A stretch of DNA of 64,000 bases, taken from contig NZ_LQMT02000008.1 in NCBI RefSeq assembly GCF_001620365.2, positions 124,001-188,000 of the forward strand, given 5' to 3'. Position numbers and translations under genes: made by a program. Positions within the stretch are counted from its first letter, which is position 1, and the number at the start of each line of letters is the position of its first letter. The stretch is from Amycolatopsis keratiniphila subsp. keratiniphila. GTDB lineage: Bacteria > Actinomycetota > Actinomycetes > Mycobacteriales > Pseudonocardiaceae. The notes beneath the pieces are model-generated. The model had not been told where the DNA came from and made no database searches. It saw only the letters and a program-made list of their open reading frames with translations. This document shows positions 35,182 to 43,586 of the stretch, piece after piece.

Positions 35182-35320
35182 ATCTACGCGACCAGCCGCC
35201 TGAGCAACGACCCGGCGTCCTCGGCGAGATCGGCTACCTCTACATCGTCGACCGTGCCAAGGCCGTGATCATCACCGGCGTCTCGTCAAGATCCGGAGAG
35301 CGCTGCTGGACAACGCTTAG
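35182..35320 (+). pseudogene. Remnant of an acyl-CoA synthetase (ANL/AMP-binding) gene
   Basis: The plus strand from 35223 reads GEIGYLYIVDRAKAVIITG, the conserved hinge/A8 region of AMP-forming acyl-CoA synthetases. About 20 nt later, in another frame, KIRRALLDNA ends at a TAG (35318-35320), matching the usual C-terminal tail (GK-x-RR-x-L). The roughly 80 residues normally between them and everything upstream are gone. A deletion scar, not an expressed gene. It overlaps the AsnC gene stop on the other strand. Confidence 0.6.
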
Positions 35321-36222
35321 CGCCGCGCGAGCTCCTCCGCGGTCGGCAGCGGCCACTCGTAGCGTTCCTTCGCGATGCGGAGGTGGACCCACGTCTCCGC
35401 GGTCACGACGTCGGGTCGGCCGCTGATCTCTTCGAGCGCCCTGTCGAGGGCGCGGGCGGACTGCGCCGCGATGGTGGCGACGACGTCGAACCGGCCGATG
35501 GCCCTGGCCAGGAACTCGGTGTCCTCCCGCGCGGCGAGCGCGGCGGTCACGGAATCCCCGGCTCCTCGCACGTTCAGGCCGATCCCGCAGACGAGGCCGG
35601 CGTCCGGCCGCGCGCGGCTGAGCACCGGCGCGATCCGGATGACGTCGTGCTCGACCAGGAAGCGCACGCGGGTGCGCGTGGCCGACGGTGACAGCCCGAC
35701 GTGCTCGGCGATGCTCGCGTAGCTTTCCCGCCCGTCGGCCTGCAACCGCAGCATGATCGCGAGATCGCGGTCGTCGAGCCGTAACCAGGGCGGCAGCGGG
35801 CGGCCTGGCATGAACAGGCCCTTGACCACATCCACGTAGACGAGGGTGTTGACCTGTTCCACCTCCGGCAGGCCGCGGATGGCGGCCACCGTGCGATAGA
35901 GCTCGGGCGAGTCGGGCAGGCGCAGTTCGGCGACGGTCTGGTGTTCCCCGCTCACCGCGGAGACGAACGCCGCGGCGGGCAGCGCAGCGATGGCGTCCGT
36001 CGTCGCCCGGGAGCGGCCCGAAGTGCGGATCGCGAGGTGCGCGTACGCGGTCAGGCCGAGGAACTCGGGGTGGACCGCCGCGACCACGTTCAGCGAGCCG
36101 TCGGCCTTCAGCTGCTCCAGCCGGGCCGACACGGCCGACCTCGAAGCCCCGACGCGTTTGGCCAGATCGGCGACGCTCATCCGGCCGTCCGTGCGCAAAG
36201 CCGCGACCAGCGCGTCGTCCAC
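35317..36222 (-). CDS. Lrp/AsnC family regulator with two tandem units
   Basis: 301 residues, about twice the normal Lrp length. Two HTH segments are visible: DDALVAALRTDGRMSVADLAKRVGASRSAVSARLEQL near the N-terminus and DLAIMLRLQADGRESYASIAEHVGLSPSATRTRVRFL near residues 150-185. Each is followed by a RAM-type ligand-binding portion. Divergent from the amidohydrolase-transporter operon; the 211-bp gap contains a long dyad at 36311-36343. It probably senses an amino acid or the operon's substrate. Confidence 0.9.
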   Translation of the reverse strand: MDDALVAALRTDGRMSVADLAKRVGASRSAVSARLEQLKADGSLNVVAAVHPEFLGLTAYAHLAIRTSGRSRATTDAIAALPAAAFVSAVSGEHQTVAELRLPDSPELYRTVAAIRGLPEVEQVNTLVYVDVVKGLFMPGRPLPPWLRLDDRDLAIMLRLQADGRESYASIAEHVGLSPSATRTRVRFLVEHDVIRIAPVLSRARPDAGLVCGIGLNVRGAGDSVTAALAAREDTEFLARAIGRFDVVATIAAQSARALDRALEEISGRPDVVTAETWVHLRIAKERYEWPLPTAEELARR

Positions 36223-36310
36223 GACGATTTCTCCTCTGCTGAATTTCCGACGGCGGGACGCACCATATCACCGGCAAGAACAGCTCCAGAACAGCCGAGA
36301 TAGCGCGTTG

Positions 36311-36343
36311 TGTTCATGATCGTGCACAGATCGATCGTGAACA
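36311..36343. promoter_or_regulatory. Long dyad upstream of the amidohydrolase operon, candidate Lrp/AsnC site
   Basis: TGTTCATGATCG-N9-CGATCGTGAACA, 12-bp arms with one mismatch. Two GTGCAC words (36322, 36350) fall within or beside it, 28 bp apart. It lies 90 nt from the amidohydrolase start and 88 nt from the regulator start. Confidence 0.5.
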
Positions 36344-36433
36344 CCGTCCGTGCACGACCGATCTGATTGCGCCCGGAGTTTTCGTCGCTTACCTTCGCCC
36401 CACTTCATCGCCGAAAACCCAGGAGTCCGCCCG

Positions 36434-38095
36434 ATGCGTCTGTTGCCCCTCGATCGTTCAGTCCTCGACGCGCGAGCGACGATCCTGCGTCCTGATGAGC
36501 TGGTGACCGTCGACGACACCACCGAAGGCGCGGAGGCGGTCCTCGTGTTCGGCGAGGAGATCGCCGCGGTCGGTTCCCTGGACGAATGCCGTACCCGCGC
36601 GGCGAGCCTCGGCCGTCCCGATCCGGAGGTGCGACGGCTGGCGGGCACGCTTCTGCCGGGCTTCATCGATCCGCACGCGCATCCCTTGATGTACGGGCAG
36701 ATGATGACCTGGGTCGACTGCGGCCCCGAACGCGCGTCGACCATCCCCGCCATCGTCGCGCTGCTGCGTGAGGCGGCCGAGAACACCCCGGCGGGCAGGC
36801 CCGTCCGCGGCTACGGCTACGAGCACCGCAACCTCGCCGAGAAACGCCACCCCCGCAAGGAAGAACTGGACGCGGTCGCCGACGATCGCGAGGTCTACCT
36901 CATGAACGCCAGCGGGCACGGCGGCGTGGTGAACAGCTTCACGTTGCGGCGCAACGGCGTCACCCGCGACACCCCGGATCCCGACGGCGGGGTGTTCTTC
37001 CGCGACGAGCACGGCGAACTCACCGGCGAACTCTCGGACGCGGCGTGCAACATCCTCACCGGCGTCGCCGGGGTGAAGGTCGGACGGCACGGGCCGAACT
37101 TCCACCTCGAGGACGAACCGGAGGAGCACGCTCGGCAGCTGGCCGCGGCGCAGGAGAAGTTCCTCGCCGCCGGGGTGACCGCGATCGGCGACGCCCAGGT
37201 CACGCGCCGCGAGTTCGACATGTACCTGCGGCTGGACGAGGCCGGGCAGCTGAAGACGCGCGTCCACATGTACCTGCTGTCCCATCTGCTCGACCAGGCC
37301 CTGGAAATGGGACTGCACGGTGCTTTCGGCACCGCCCGCCTCGCTTTCGCGGGGATCAAGTTCTACGCCGACGGCACGCTCGGCGGGTGGACCGCGTACT
37401 TCCCGGACGGCTACGTCGGCGATCCCTGCCGCACCGGGCAGCTGTACCACGACCCGAAGGACTACGCCGCGCTCATCGACAAGGCCCACGAAGCCGGGCT
37501 CCAGACCGCGACCCACGCCCAGTCCCCCGACGCGATCGCCATGGTGCTCGACGCCATCGAGGACGCGCAGCAGCGTAATCCCCGGCCCGACGCCCGGCAC
37601 CGCATCGAGCACTGCGGGCTGCCGTCCCCGGAGCAGATCAAGCGGATGGCCGCGCTCGGCGTCCATCCGGTCAACCAGCCCCAGCACTACTACAACTGGG
37701 GTGAAGGCGTTACCGACGCCGTCGGTACCCCCGGCGAGCGGTTCAACCCGCTCGGTGAGTTCCAGGCGGCGGGTGTGCCGGTCACGCTGAGCTCGGACGC
37801 GCCGGTCGCGGAACCGAATCCGCTCGAAGCCATCCAGACCGCGGTGACCAGGACGACCCGCCGCGGCCACCGGCTGGGCGGGGACGAGCTGCTGATCGAC
37901 GTCCGGTCGGCCGTCGCCGCGCATACGATCGCCGGCGCCCGGGTGCTCGGCCGGGACCGCGACCTCGGTTCGATCACCCCCGGCAAACGCGCGGATTTCG
38001 TGCTGCTCGACGAGAATCCCCTCACCTGCGACCCGAGCCGGATCGCGGGCATCGGCGTGCTGGAAACCTGGATCGACGGCGAGGTGGCCCGATGA
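36434..38095 (+). CDS. Amidohydrolase family protein, YtcJ-like
   Basis: ATG at 36434 with AGGAG 9 nt upstream gives 553 residues. The metal-binding motifs of the amidohydrolase superfamily are present: GFIDPHAHP (HxH), THAQSPDAI, HRIEHCG and LSSDAPV with the final Asp. The IKFYADGTLGGWTAYF segment is typical of YtcJ/exoenzyme-regulatory-type members. Substrate unknown; likely hydrolyses a C-N bond in a small molecule. The stop overlaps the transporter start by 4 nt (ATGA), so the two form an operon, with the divergent AsnC gene as likely regulator. Confidence 0.9.
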   Translation: MRLLPLDRSVLDARATILRPDELVTVDDTTEGAEAVLVFGEEIAAVGSLDECRTRAASLGRPDPEVRRLAGTLLPGFIDPHAHPLMYGQMMTWVDCGPERASTIPAIVALLREAAENTPAGRPVRGYGYEHRNLAEKRHPRKEELDAVADDREVYLMNASGHGGVVNSFTLRRNGVTRDTPDPDGGVFFRDEHGELTGELSDAACNILTGVAGVKVGRHGPNFHLEDEPEEHARQLAAAQEKFLAAGVTAIGDAQVTRREFDMYLRLDEAGQLKTRVHMYLLSHLLDQALEMGLHGAFGTARLAFAGIKFYADGTLGGWTAYFPDGYVGDPCRTGQLYHDPKDYAALIDKAHEAGLQTATHAQSPDAIAMVLDAIEDAQQRNPRPDARHRIEHCGLPSPEQIKRMAALGVHPVNQPQHYYNWGEGVTDAVGTPGERFNPLGEFQAAGVPVTLSSDAPVAEPNPLEAIQTAVTRTTRRGHRLGGDELLIDVRSAVAAHTIAGARVLGRDRDLGSITPGKRADFVLLDENPLTCDPSRIAGIGVLETWIDGEVAR

Positions 38096-39372
38096 CCGTC
38101 CGAACCGACACCCAGTCGCTCCGCCGGGCCCGCCGGGCCGGGCTCGCGGCCTTCGTCGGCACCACGATCGAGTGGTACGACTTCTACATCTACGCCACGG
38201 CCGCGAGCCTCGTCTTCGGCACCGTGTTCTTCCCCGCGACCGGCGACCGGCTGACCGGTGTCGCGGCGGCCTTCGCGACGTACGCCGTCGGGTTCTTCGC
38301 GCGGCCGCTCGGCGGCATCGTGTTCGGGCACGTCGGTGACCGGGTCGGCCGCAAGACCGCGCTCGTGGTCACGCTGACCATGATGGGCGTGGCGACCTTC
38401 CTGGTCGGCTGCCTGCCCGGCTACGACGAGATCGGCACGTGGGCGCCGATCCTGCTCGTGGTGCTCAGGTTCGTCCAAGGGCTCGCCGTCGGCGGTGAGT
38501 GGGGCGGCGCCGTGCTGATGGCCGTCGAACACGCGCCGCCGGACAAGAAGACCTTTTACGGCGCCTTCGCGCAGGCGGGTAACCCGGCGGGCGCGCTACT
38601 GGCCACCGGCCTGTTCAGCCTCCTGAGCACCGGCGGCACGGAATGGCTCGCCACCTGGGGCTGGCGGATCCCGTTCTTCGCCTCCGCACTGCTCATCGGG
38701 GTCGGCCTTCTCGTGCGGCTGAAGGTCGAGGAGTCACCGGTCTTCGAGGAAACCGCCGAAGAAACCGGCGTGCCGATCCTGTACGCGGTGCGGACCAACT
38801 GGAAGCCGATCCTGCTGGGCATCTGCGTGCTGCCCGTCGCGGTCGGCGGCTACTACCTGGTCACCACCTTCGCGACGGCGTACGCGACCGATCCGGCCGT
38901 CGGCGTCTCCGAATCGCTGGTGCTCAACGCGCTCACCATCGCCGCGTTCGTCGAACTGGTCGTCAGCTTCGGCGCGGCCTGGCTCGGCGACCGCTTCGGC
39001 CGGGTGCGGGTGGTCGTGATCGGTCTGGCCGGTGTCGCCGTGCTCGCGGCCCCGCAGTTCCTGGTGCTCTCGACCAAGAACGCGGTGCTGATCATCGCGG
39101 CGTTCGTGGCGATGCGCCTGGCGATGACGGCGACCTACAGCCCGATCGCCGCCATCCTGTCGCAGATGTTCCGGCCGCGGGCGCGCTACACCAGCATCTC
39201 GCTGTCGTACCAGCTCGCGGGCGCGGTGTTCGGTGGCCTCTCGCCGTTGGTGTCGACGCTGCTGTTCCAGGCGACCGGCAGTGTCTGGCCGGCGATCGGC
39301 CTGCTGATCGGGATGTGCGTGCTGAGCATCGCTTGTGTGCTGGCCGCGCCGCAGCACACCGACGAGGTTTAG
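38092..39372 (+). CDS. MFS transporter, metabolite:H+ symporter (MHS) subfamily
   Basis: 426 residues with 12 predicted membrane helices. The MHS hallmark TTIEWYDFYIYATAASLVFGTVFFP follows the short cytoplasmic N-terminus, and GGIVFGHVGDRVGRKTALVVTL is the MFS loop 2-3 motif. RFVQGLAVGGEWGGAVLMAVEHAP is also typical. The gene overlaps the amidohydrolase by 4 nt, so it probably imports that enzyme's substrate. Its last 4 bases overlap the end of the opposite-strand aldehyde dehydrogenase. Confidence 0.92.
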   Translation: MTVRTDTQSLRRARRAGLAAFVGTTIEWYDFYIYATAASLVFGTVFFPATGDRLTGVAAAFATYAVGFFARPLGGIVFGHVGDRVGRKTALVVTLTMMGVATFLVGCLPGYDEIGTWAPILLVVLRFVQGLAVGGEWGGAVLMAVEHAPPDKKTFYGAFAQAGNPAGALLATGLFSLLSTGGTEWLATWGWRIPFFASALLIGVGLLVRLKVEESPVFEETAEETGVPILYAVRTNWKPILLGICVLPVAVGGYYLVTTFATAYATDPAVGVSESLVLNALTIAAFVELVVSFGAAWLGDRFGRVRVVVIGLAGVAVLAAPQFLVLSTKNAVLIIAAFVAMRLAMTATYSPIAAILSQMFRPRARYTSISLSYQLAGAVFGGLSPLVSTLLFQATGSVWPAIGLLIGMCVLSIACVLAAPQHTDEV

Positions 39373-40943
39373 CGGATGCGCAGCCGCCGCATGAGTTTCA
39401 GCCCGGACAGCATGCCTTCGACGTACTTCTCGTAGGTCTGGCCGCCGCGGGGACCCATGACCTGCTTCTTGAGCACCGCGACGTTCTTGACGTCGGTGTA
39501 CTTGAGCAGGCCCTGGTCCCCGTGGCGGGCGCCGACGCCGGAGTTCTTGACCCCGCCGGACGGCGTCCCCTTCGAGGCGTACGCGGTGGCCAGGATGTCG
39601 TTGATGTTGACGTTGCCGGACTCGATCCGCGCGGCCACCGCACGCGCGGCGCCGACGTCACGGCCCCAGACGGAGGCGTTGAGGCCGTACTCGGTGTCGT
39701 TGGCGAGCGCGATGGCTTCGTCGACCGTGCGGTACTTGTGCAGCGCGACAACGGGTCCGAAGGTTTCGGTGACGCCGCAGAGCATGTCCTTCGTGACCCC
39801 TTCGAGGATCGTCGGCTCGAAGAACGCCGGGCCGAGGTCGGGCCGCGACTTTCCTCCACAAAGGACGGTCGCGCCCTTGGCCACGGCGTCGTCCACATGG
39901 GATTTGACCCGGTTCATATGGTCGACGGAGACGAGCGAACCCATGTCCGGCCCGAAGTCGTACGCGGCGCGGACGTCGAGGGCCTTGGTCTTGGCCACGT
40001 AGGCGTTCTTGAACTCCTCGTAGCGGGATTCCGGCAGGTAGATCCGCTCGATGTGCATGCAGATCTGCCCGGTGTTGCCGAAAGCACCGAAGATCGCGCC
40101 CTGCACGGTCTCGTCGAGATCGGCGTCTTCGAGCACGATCATCGGGTTCTTGCCGCCGAGTTCGAGACAGCAGCCGATGAGGTTGCGGCCCGCCTGTTCG
40201 CCGATCACCCGGCCGGTGGCGGTGGAACCGGTGAACATCACGTAGTTCGCCTGGCCGATGAGCGTCGGGCCGACGTCCGGGCCCTCACCGCACACCACCT
40301 GGAACAGCCCCTTCGGCAGCCCGGCCTGCTCCAGCAGCTCGACGCCGTAGAGCGGGGAGAGCGCGGTCTTGTTGTCGGGCTTCAGCACCACCGCGTTCCC
40401 GGCCATCAGCGCCGGGACGGCGTCGGAAATACCCGTGGCGAACGGGAAGTTCCACGGCGCGATGATCCCGACCACGCCCTTGGGCTGCCGGATCTCCGTC
40501 GACGTCGTCAGGAACGGGACCGGTCCCCCGCGTTTCGCCGGCGCCAGCAGTTTGGCGGCGCGCGTGAGGTAATGGCTCATCACCATCGCCGGATCGCAGG
40601 TCTCCTCGATCGCCATCCGGCGGTTCTTGCCGCTCTCGACCTGGATGAGGTCGGTGACGGCCGGCGCGTTGTCGACGAAGAGCGTGTGCGCGCGTTTGAA
40701 CACCTCCAGCCGCTGCTTGAGCGGGGTGGCGGCCCATTTCTCCTGCGCGGCGCGCGCGGTGGCGAACGCCTGCTCGATGTCGGCGGGGGTCGACTGCGGC
40801 AGCTCGACGAGCACTTCGCCGGTGTAGACCTCGGTGAGTTTCCAGGTCGCGCCGGACGAGCCCGGCACGCGGGCGGCGAGCCGTCGGAGGAACGCGTCGG
40901 TCACCGACGCCGGACGGGTGAGCGCGAGCGGTGTGACGGTCAT
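39369..40943 (-). CDS. NAD(P)-dependent succinate-semialdehyde dehydrogenase-like aldehyde dehydrogenase
   Basis: ATG at 40943 gives 524 residues, the length of the actinobacterial GabD2 group. The general base Glu is in LELGGKNPMIV and the nucleophile Cys in FGNTGQICMHIERIYLP. NAD-binding IAPWNFPFA and GSTATGR are intact. It converts an aldehyde to the acid; succinate semialdehyde is the usual annotation but a betaine- or other aldehyde is possible, because the gene follows a GMC alcohol oxidoreductase by 13 nt. The pair could oxidise an alcohol to the acid in two steps. Confidence 0.87.
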   Translation of the reverse strand: MTVTPLALTRPASVTDAFLRRLAARVPGSSGATWKLTEVYTGEVLVELPQSTPADIEQAFATARAAQEKWAATPLKQRLEVFKRAHTLFVDNAPAVTDLIQVESGKNRRMAIEETCDPAMVMSHYLTRAAKLLAPAKRGGPVPFLTTSTEIRQPKGVVGIIAPWNFPFATGISDAVPALMAGNAVVLKPDNKTALSPLYGVELLEQAGLPKGLFQVVCGEGPDVGPTLIGQANYVMFTGSTATGRVIGEQAGRNLIGCCLELGGKNPMIVLEDADLDETVQGAIFGAFGNTGQICMHIERIYLPESRYEEFKNAYVAKTKALDVRAAYDFGPDMGSLVSVDHMNRVKSHVDDAVAKGATVLCGGKSRPDLGPAFFEPTILEGVTKDMLCGVTETFGPVVALHKYRTVDEAIALANDTEYGLNASVWGRDVGAARAVAARIESGNVNINDILATAYASKGTPSGGVKNSGVGARHGDQGLLKYTDVKNVAVLKKQVMGPRGGQTYEKYVEGMLSGLKLMRRLRIR

Positions 40944-40956
40944 GGCCCTCTTTCCG

Positions 40957-42585
40957 TCAGTTGTCCGACAAGACGAGCTGCGCACCCATCTCGCCGATCA
41001 TGATGGCGGGCGCGTTGGTGTTGCCGCCGGTGATCGACGGCATGATCGAGGCGTCGCAGACCCGCAGGCCTTCTACCCCGCGGACCTTGAGGTCGGGACT
41101 CACGACCGCGAGTTCGTCCACGCCCATCCGGCAGGTGCCGACACCGTGGTAAACCGAGGTCGCGCGGTTCAGGATCGCGTCGCGCAATTCCTGTCCCTGC
41201 AACGCTTTGCCAGGGTGCAGCTCCTCCTTGATCGAGCCGTTGAACGCCTTCGACGCGAAGATCTCGCGGACCATCTCCGAGCCCTCGCCGAGCACCTCGA
41301 GATCGGCCGGGTCGGACAGGTACTGCGGGTCGATGAGCGGCGCCGCGGTGGGATCGGCCGAAGCGAGCCGCAGTGTGCCGCGGCTCCTCGGGTAGATCAG
41401 CGTGGTGAGCACGGTGAGCGCGGGCCGTTTGTCGACGTCGTGCCGGATGGGCGCGTCCTGGTTCGGCGTCACGTACGCCCACGGCAGGAGATGCAACTGG
41501 AGGTCGGGCACCTCGGCCGCCTGGGAGGTCTTGAGGAAGGCGACCGCCTCGAAGACCGAGTTCGCCAGGAACGTCGTGCCGGGCCGCATCAGTTCGCTGA
41601 CGAGGCCGCGCGCGAAGTACGGCGGCGTGCCCCTGTTCTTGCTCGACGACGCGCGGAAGGTCAGCGCGTGGAACATATGGTCGTGCAGGTTGTCGCCGAC
41701 CGGCAGATCCGCGACCACGTCGATGCCGTGCTCCTTCAGATGCTCGGCGTGGCCGATCCCGGACAGCATCAGCAACTGCGCGGACCCGACGAAGCCGGCC
41801 GAGAGGATGACCTCCTTGCCCGCGCGCAGGATGCGCTGGCCCCCGTTCGCGTCGACGACCTCGACACCGACGGCACGGCCGTTCTCGATGACCACCTTCT
41901 TCGCCAGCACGCCGGACTGGACCTGCAGCGTGGCGGGTGCGAGATGGTGGATGTAGCCGCGTGAGGCGCTGTAGCGGAGGCCGTCGGCGGCGTTCTGCTG
42001 CATCCGGCTGACGCCCTCTTGGGACTCGGCGTTGTAGTCGTCGAGGATGTCGCAGCCGATCGCGTCGGCGGTCGCCTGGAGGAACTGGAGCGTGCCCTCC
42101 TGCGGGGTCTTGTTGCGGGTGACCCGGATCGGCCCGCCCGCGCCGCGGAAGTCGTTCTCGCCGTCTTCGAAGTCCTCCATCCGCTTGTACGCGGCGTTGA
42201 CACTGTCGGCGTCCCAGCCCTTGTTGCCCTCGGCGGCCCAGGAGTCGAAGTTGGCGCGGTTGCCGCGCACGTAGACCATCCCGTTGATGGAACTGGAGCC
42301 GCCGACCACCTTGCCGCGCGGCACCGGCATCCGGCGATCGAGAACGTGTTTCTGCGGCACCGAGTAGTAGCCCCAGTCGAACGGCTTCTTGAGCTGGGGC
42401 ACCGCGTGCATCGGGCCGACCAGCCCCGGCTTCTTGACGAGCATCTTCTCGTCCGTCTTACCCGCTTCGAGCACGATCACGCTGGCCCCGGCCGCCGCCA
42501 GCCTGCCCGCGATCGCGGCACCCGAGCTGCCCGATCCGACGACCACGTAGTCGGCCTCGTCGCCGCGCGCAGCCCTGTTCGCCAT
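40957..42585 (-). CDS. GMC oxidoreductase (choline dehydrogenase-like)
   Basis: ATG at 42585 with GAGGAG upstream gives 542 residues. FAD-binding DYVVVGSGSSGAAIAGRL...VLEAG; first GMC signature RGKVVGGSSSINGMVYVRG; second GMC signature GSAQLLMLSGIG; and catalytic C-terminal VYHGVGTCRMG plus NTNAPAIMIGEMGA. It oxidises an alcohol with FAD in the cytoplasm. The downstream aldehyde dehydrogenase lies 13 nt away, so the two likely work in sequence. Choline is one candidate, but polyethylene glycol or other alcohols are equally plausible. Confidence 0.92.
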   Translation of the reverse strand: MANRAARGDEADYVVVGSGSSGAAIAGRLAAAGASVIVLEAGKTDEKMLVKKPGLVGPMHAVPQLKKPFDWGYYSVPQKHVLDRRMPVPRGKVVGGSSSINGMVYVRGNRANFDSWAAEGNKGWDADSVNAAYKRMEDFEDGENDFRGAGGPIRVTRNKTPQEGTLQFLQATADAIGCDILDDYNAESQEGVSRMQQNAADGLRYSASRGYIHHLAPATLQVQSGVLAKKVVIENGRAVGVEVVDANGGQRILRAGKEVILSAGFVGSAQLLMLSGIGHAEHLKEHGIDVVADLPVGDNLHDHMFHALTFRASSSKNRGTPPYFARGLVSELMRPGTTFLANSVFEAVAFLKTSQAAEVPDLQLHLLPWAYVTPNQDAPIRHDVDKRPALTVLTTLIYPRSRGTLRLASADPTAAPLIDPQYLSDPADLEVLGEGSEMVREIFASKAFNGSIKEELHPGKALQGQELRDAILNRATSVYHGVGTCRMGVDELAVVSPDLKVRGVEGLRVCDASIMPSITGGNTNAPAIMIGEMGAQLVLSDN

Positions 42586-42617
42586 GTCCGCTCCTCGGTC
42601 AGCCCACCGTGCAGAAC

Positions 42618-42631
42618 TGTAACCTGTTCTA
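42618..42631. promoter_or_regulatory. Palindromic operator upstream of the GMC-ALDH operon
   Basis: TGTAACCTGTTCTA fits the pattern TnnAACnnGTTnnA recognised by KstR-type TetR regulators, inside a longer AGAAC...GTTCT dyad (42613-42630). It starts 33 nt upstream of the GMC start codon and is followed (minus strand) by nothing but the ribosome site. No TetR gene is adjacent. Confidence 0.45.
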
Positions 42632-42702
42632 GTTCTGTCACCGTATAGCGAGACCGGCCGGTTCCGCAACGGGCCGTCGCTCCCCGGCCGGCCTCCGAGA
42701 CC

Positions 42703-43542
42703 TCAGCGCAGCGGTTCGAGCGCCTTCGCCAGCGGCTCCAGCACGGCGGGCGTGTGCGGCGGCGGCAGGTAGATGATCGCCAGGTCGAGGCCCACCTCAC
42801 CGAGCGCTTCGGCCTCCGCGGCGACCTTCGCGTAGTCACCGTCCGTGCCGAGGCGCACGTGCGAGGACAAGGTGATCTCCTTGGGATCACGGCCGATGTC
42901 CGCGCAGTGCCGGTGCAGCACCTCGCGCTTGCGGGCGAACTCCTCCGGCGTGCCGCCGACGAAGTTCCAGTGCTGGGCGTACTTCGCGGTCGTGCGCAGG
43001 GTGCGCTTCTCGCCGCTGCCACCGATGCAGATCGGCGGATGCGGCTTCTGCACGCCCTTGGGTTCACAGCGGGCGTCGGTCAGCTGGTAGTGCTCGCCCT
43101 GGAAGGTCGTGGTCTCCTGGGTCAGCAGGCCGACGAGGATCTCGCAGGCCTCCTCGAAGCGGTCACTGCGCTCCTTGACGGTGCCCAGTTCCATGCCGTA
43201 CGCGCCGGATTCCTCTTCGTTCCAGCCCGCGCCGACGCCGATCTCCAGCCGTCCGCCGGAAACGATGTCGAGGGTCGCGGCCATGTTCGCGAGAAGCGCC
43301 GGGTGACGGTAGTGGATCCCGCTGACCAGCGTGCCCAGCCGGAGCCGTTTCGTGGCCTGAGCGAGCGCGGTGAGCGTCACCCACCCTTCCAGGCACGGAC
43401 CGGTCGAATCCGAGAAAATGGGATAGAAGTGATCGAAGGTCCAGCCCGATTCGAAGAGTTCGATCTCGTCGGCGGCCTGCCAGACGGCGAGCATGTCGGA
43501 CCAAACGGTGTCCTGAGGCGAAGTCTTGATGGCGAATCGCAT
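42703..43542 (-). CDS. LLM class F420-dependent oxidoreductase
   Basis: ATG at 43542 gives 279 residues beginning MRFAIKTSPQDTVWSDML, a typical TIGR03560-type F420-dependent LLM start (a longer frame upstream is open but lacks a ribosome site). IGVGAGWNEEESGAYGM and KPHPPICIGGSGEKRTLR are family hallmarks for coenzyme F420 binding. Substrate unknown. Encoded just after the class III CoA-transferase on the same strand, 44 nt apart. Confidence 0.87.
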   Translation of the reverse strand: MRFAIKTSPQDTVWSDMLAVWQAADEIELFESGWTFDHFYPIFSDSTGPCLEGWVTLTALAQATKRLRLGTLVSGIHYRHPALLANMAATLDIVSGGRLEIGVGAGWNEEESGAYGMELGTVKERSDRFEEACEILVGLLTQETTTFQGEHYQLTDARCEPKGVQKPHPPICIGGSGEKRTLRTTAKYAQHWNFVGGTPEEFARKREVLHRHCADIGRDPKEITLSSHVRLGTDGDYAKVAAEAEALGEVGLDLAIIYLPPPHTPAVLEPLAKALEPLR

Positions 43543-43586
43543 GATCTCGAGCGTAAACCTGGAGTTCCTCCAGACGCTCCCGGAAT

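Noticed and set aside
38643..41003. 786-codon open frame on the plus strand
   Set aside because: Runs out of frame through the transporter and antisense to the dehydrogenase; Arg-rich and domain-free.
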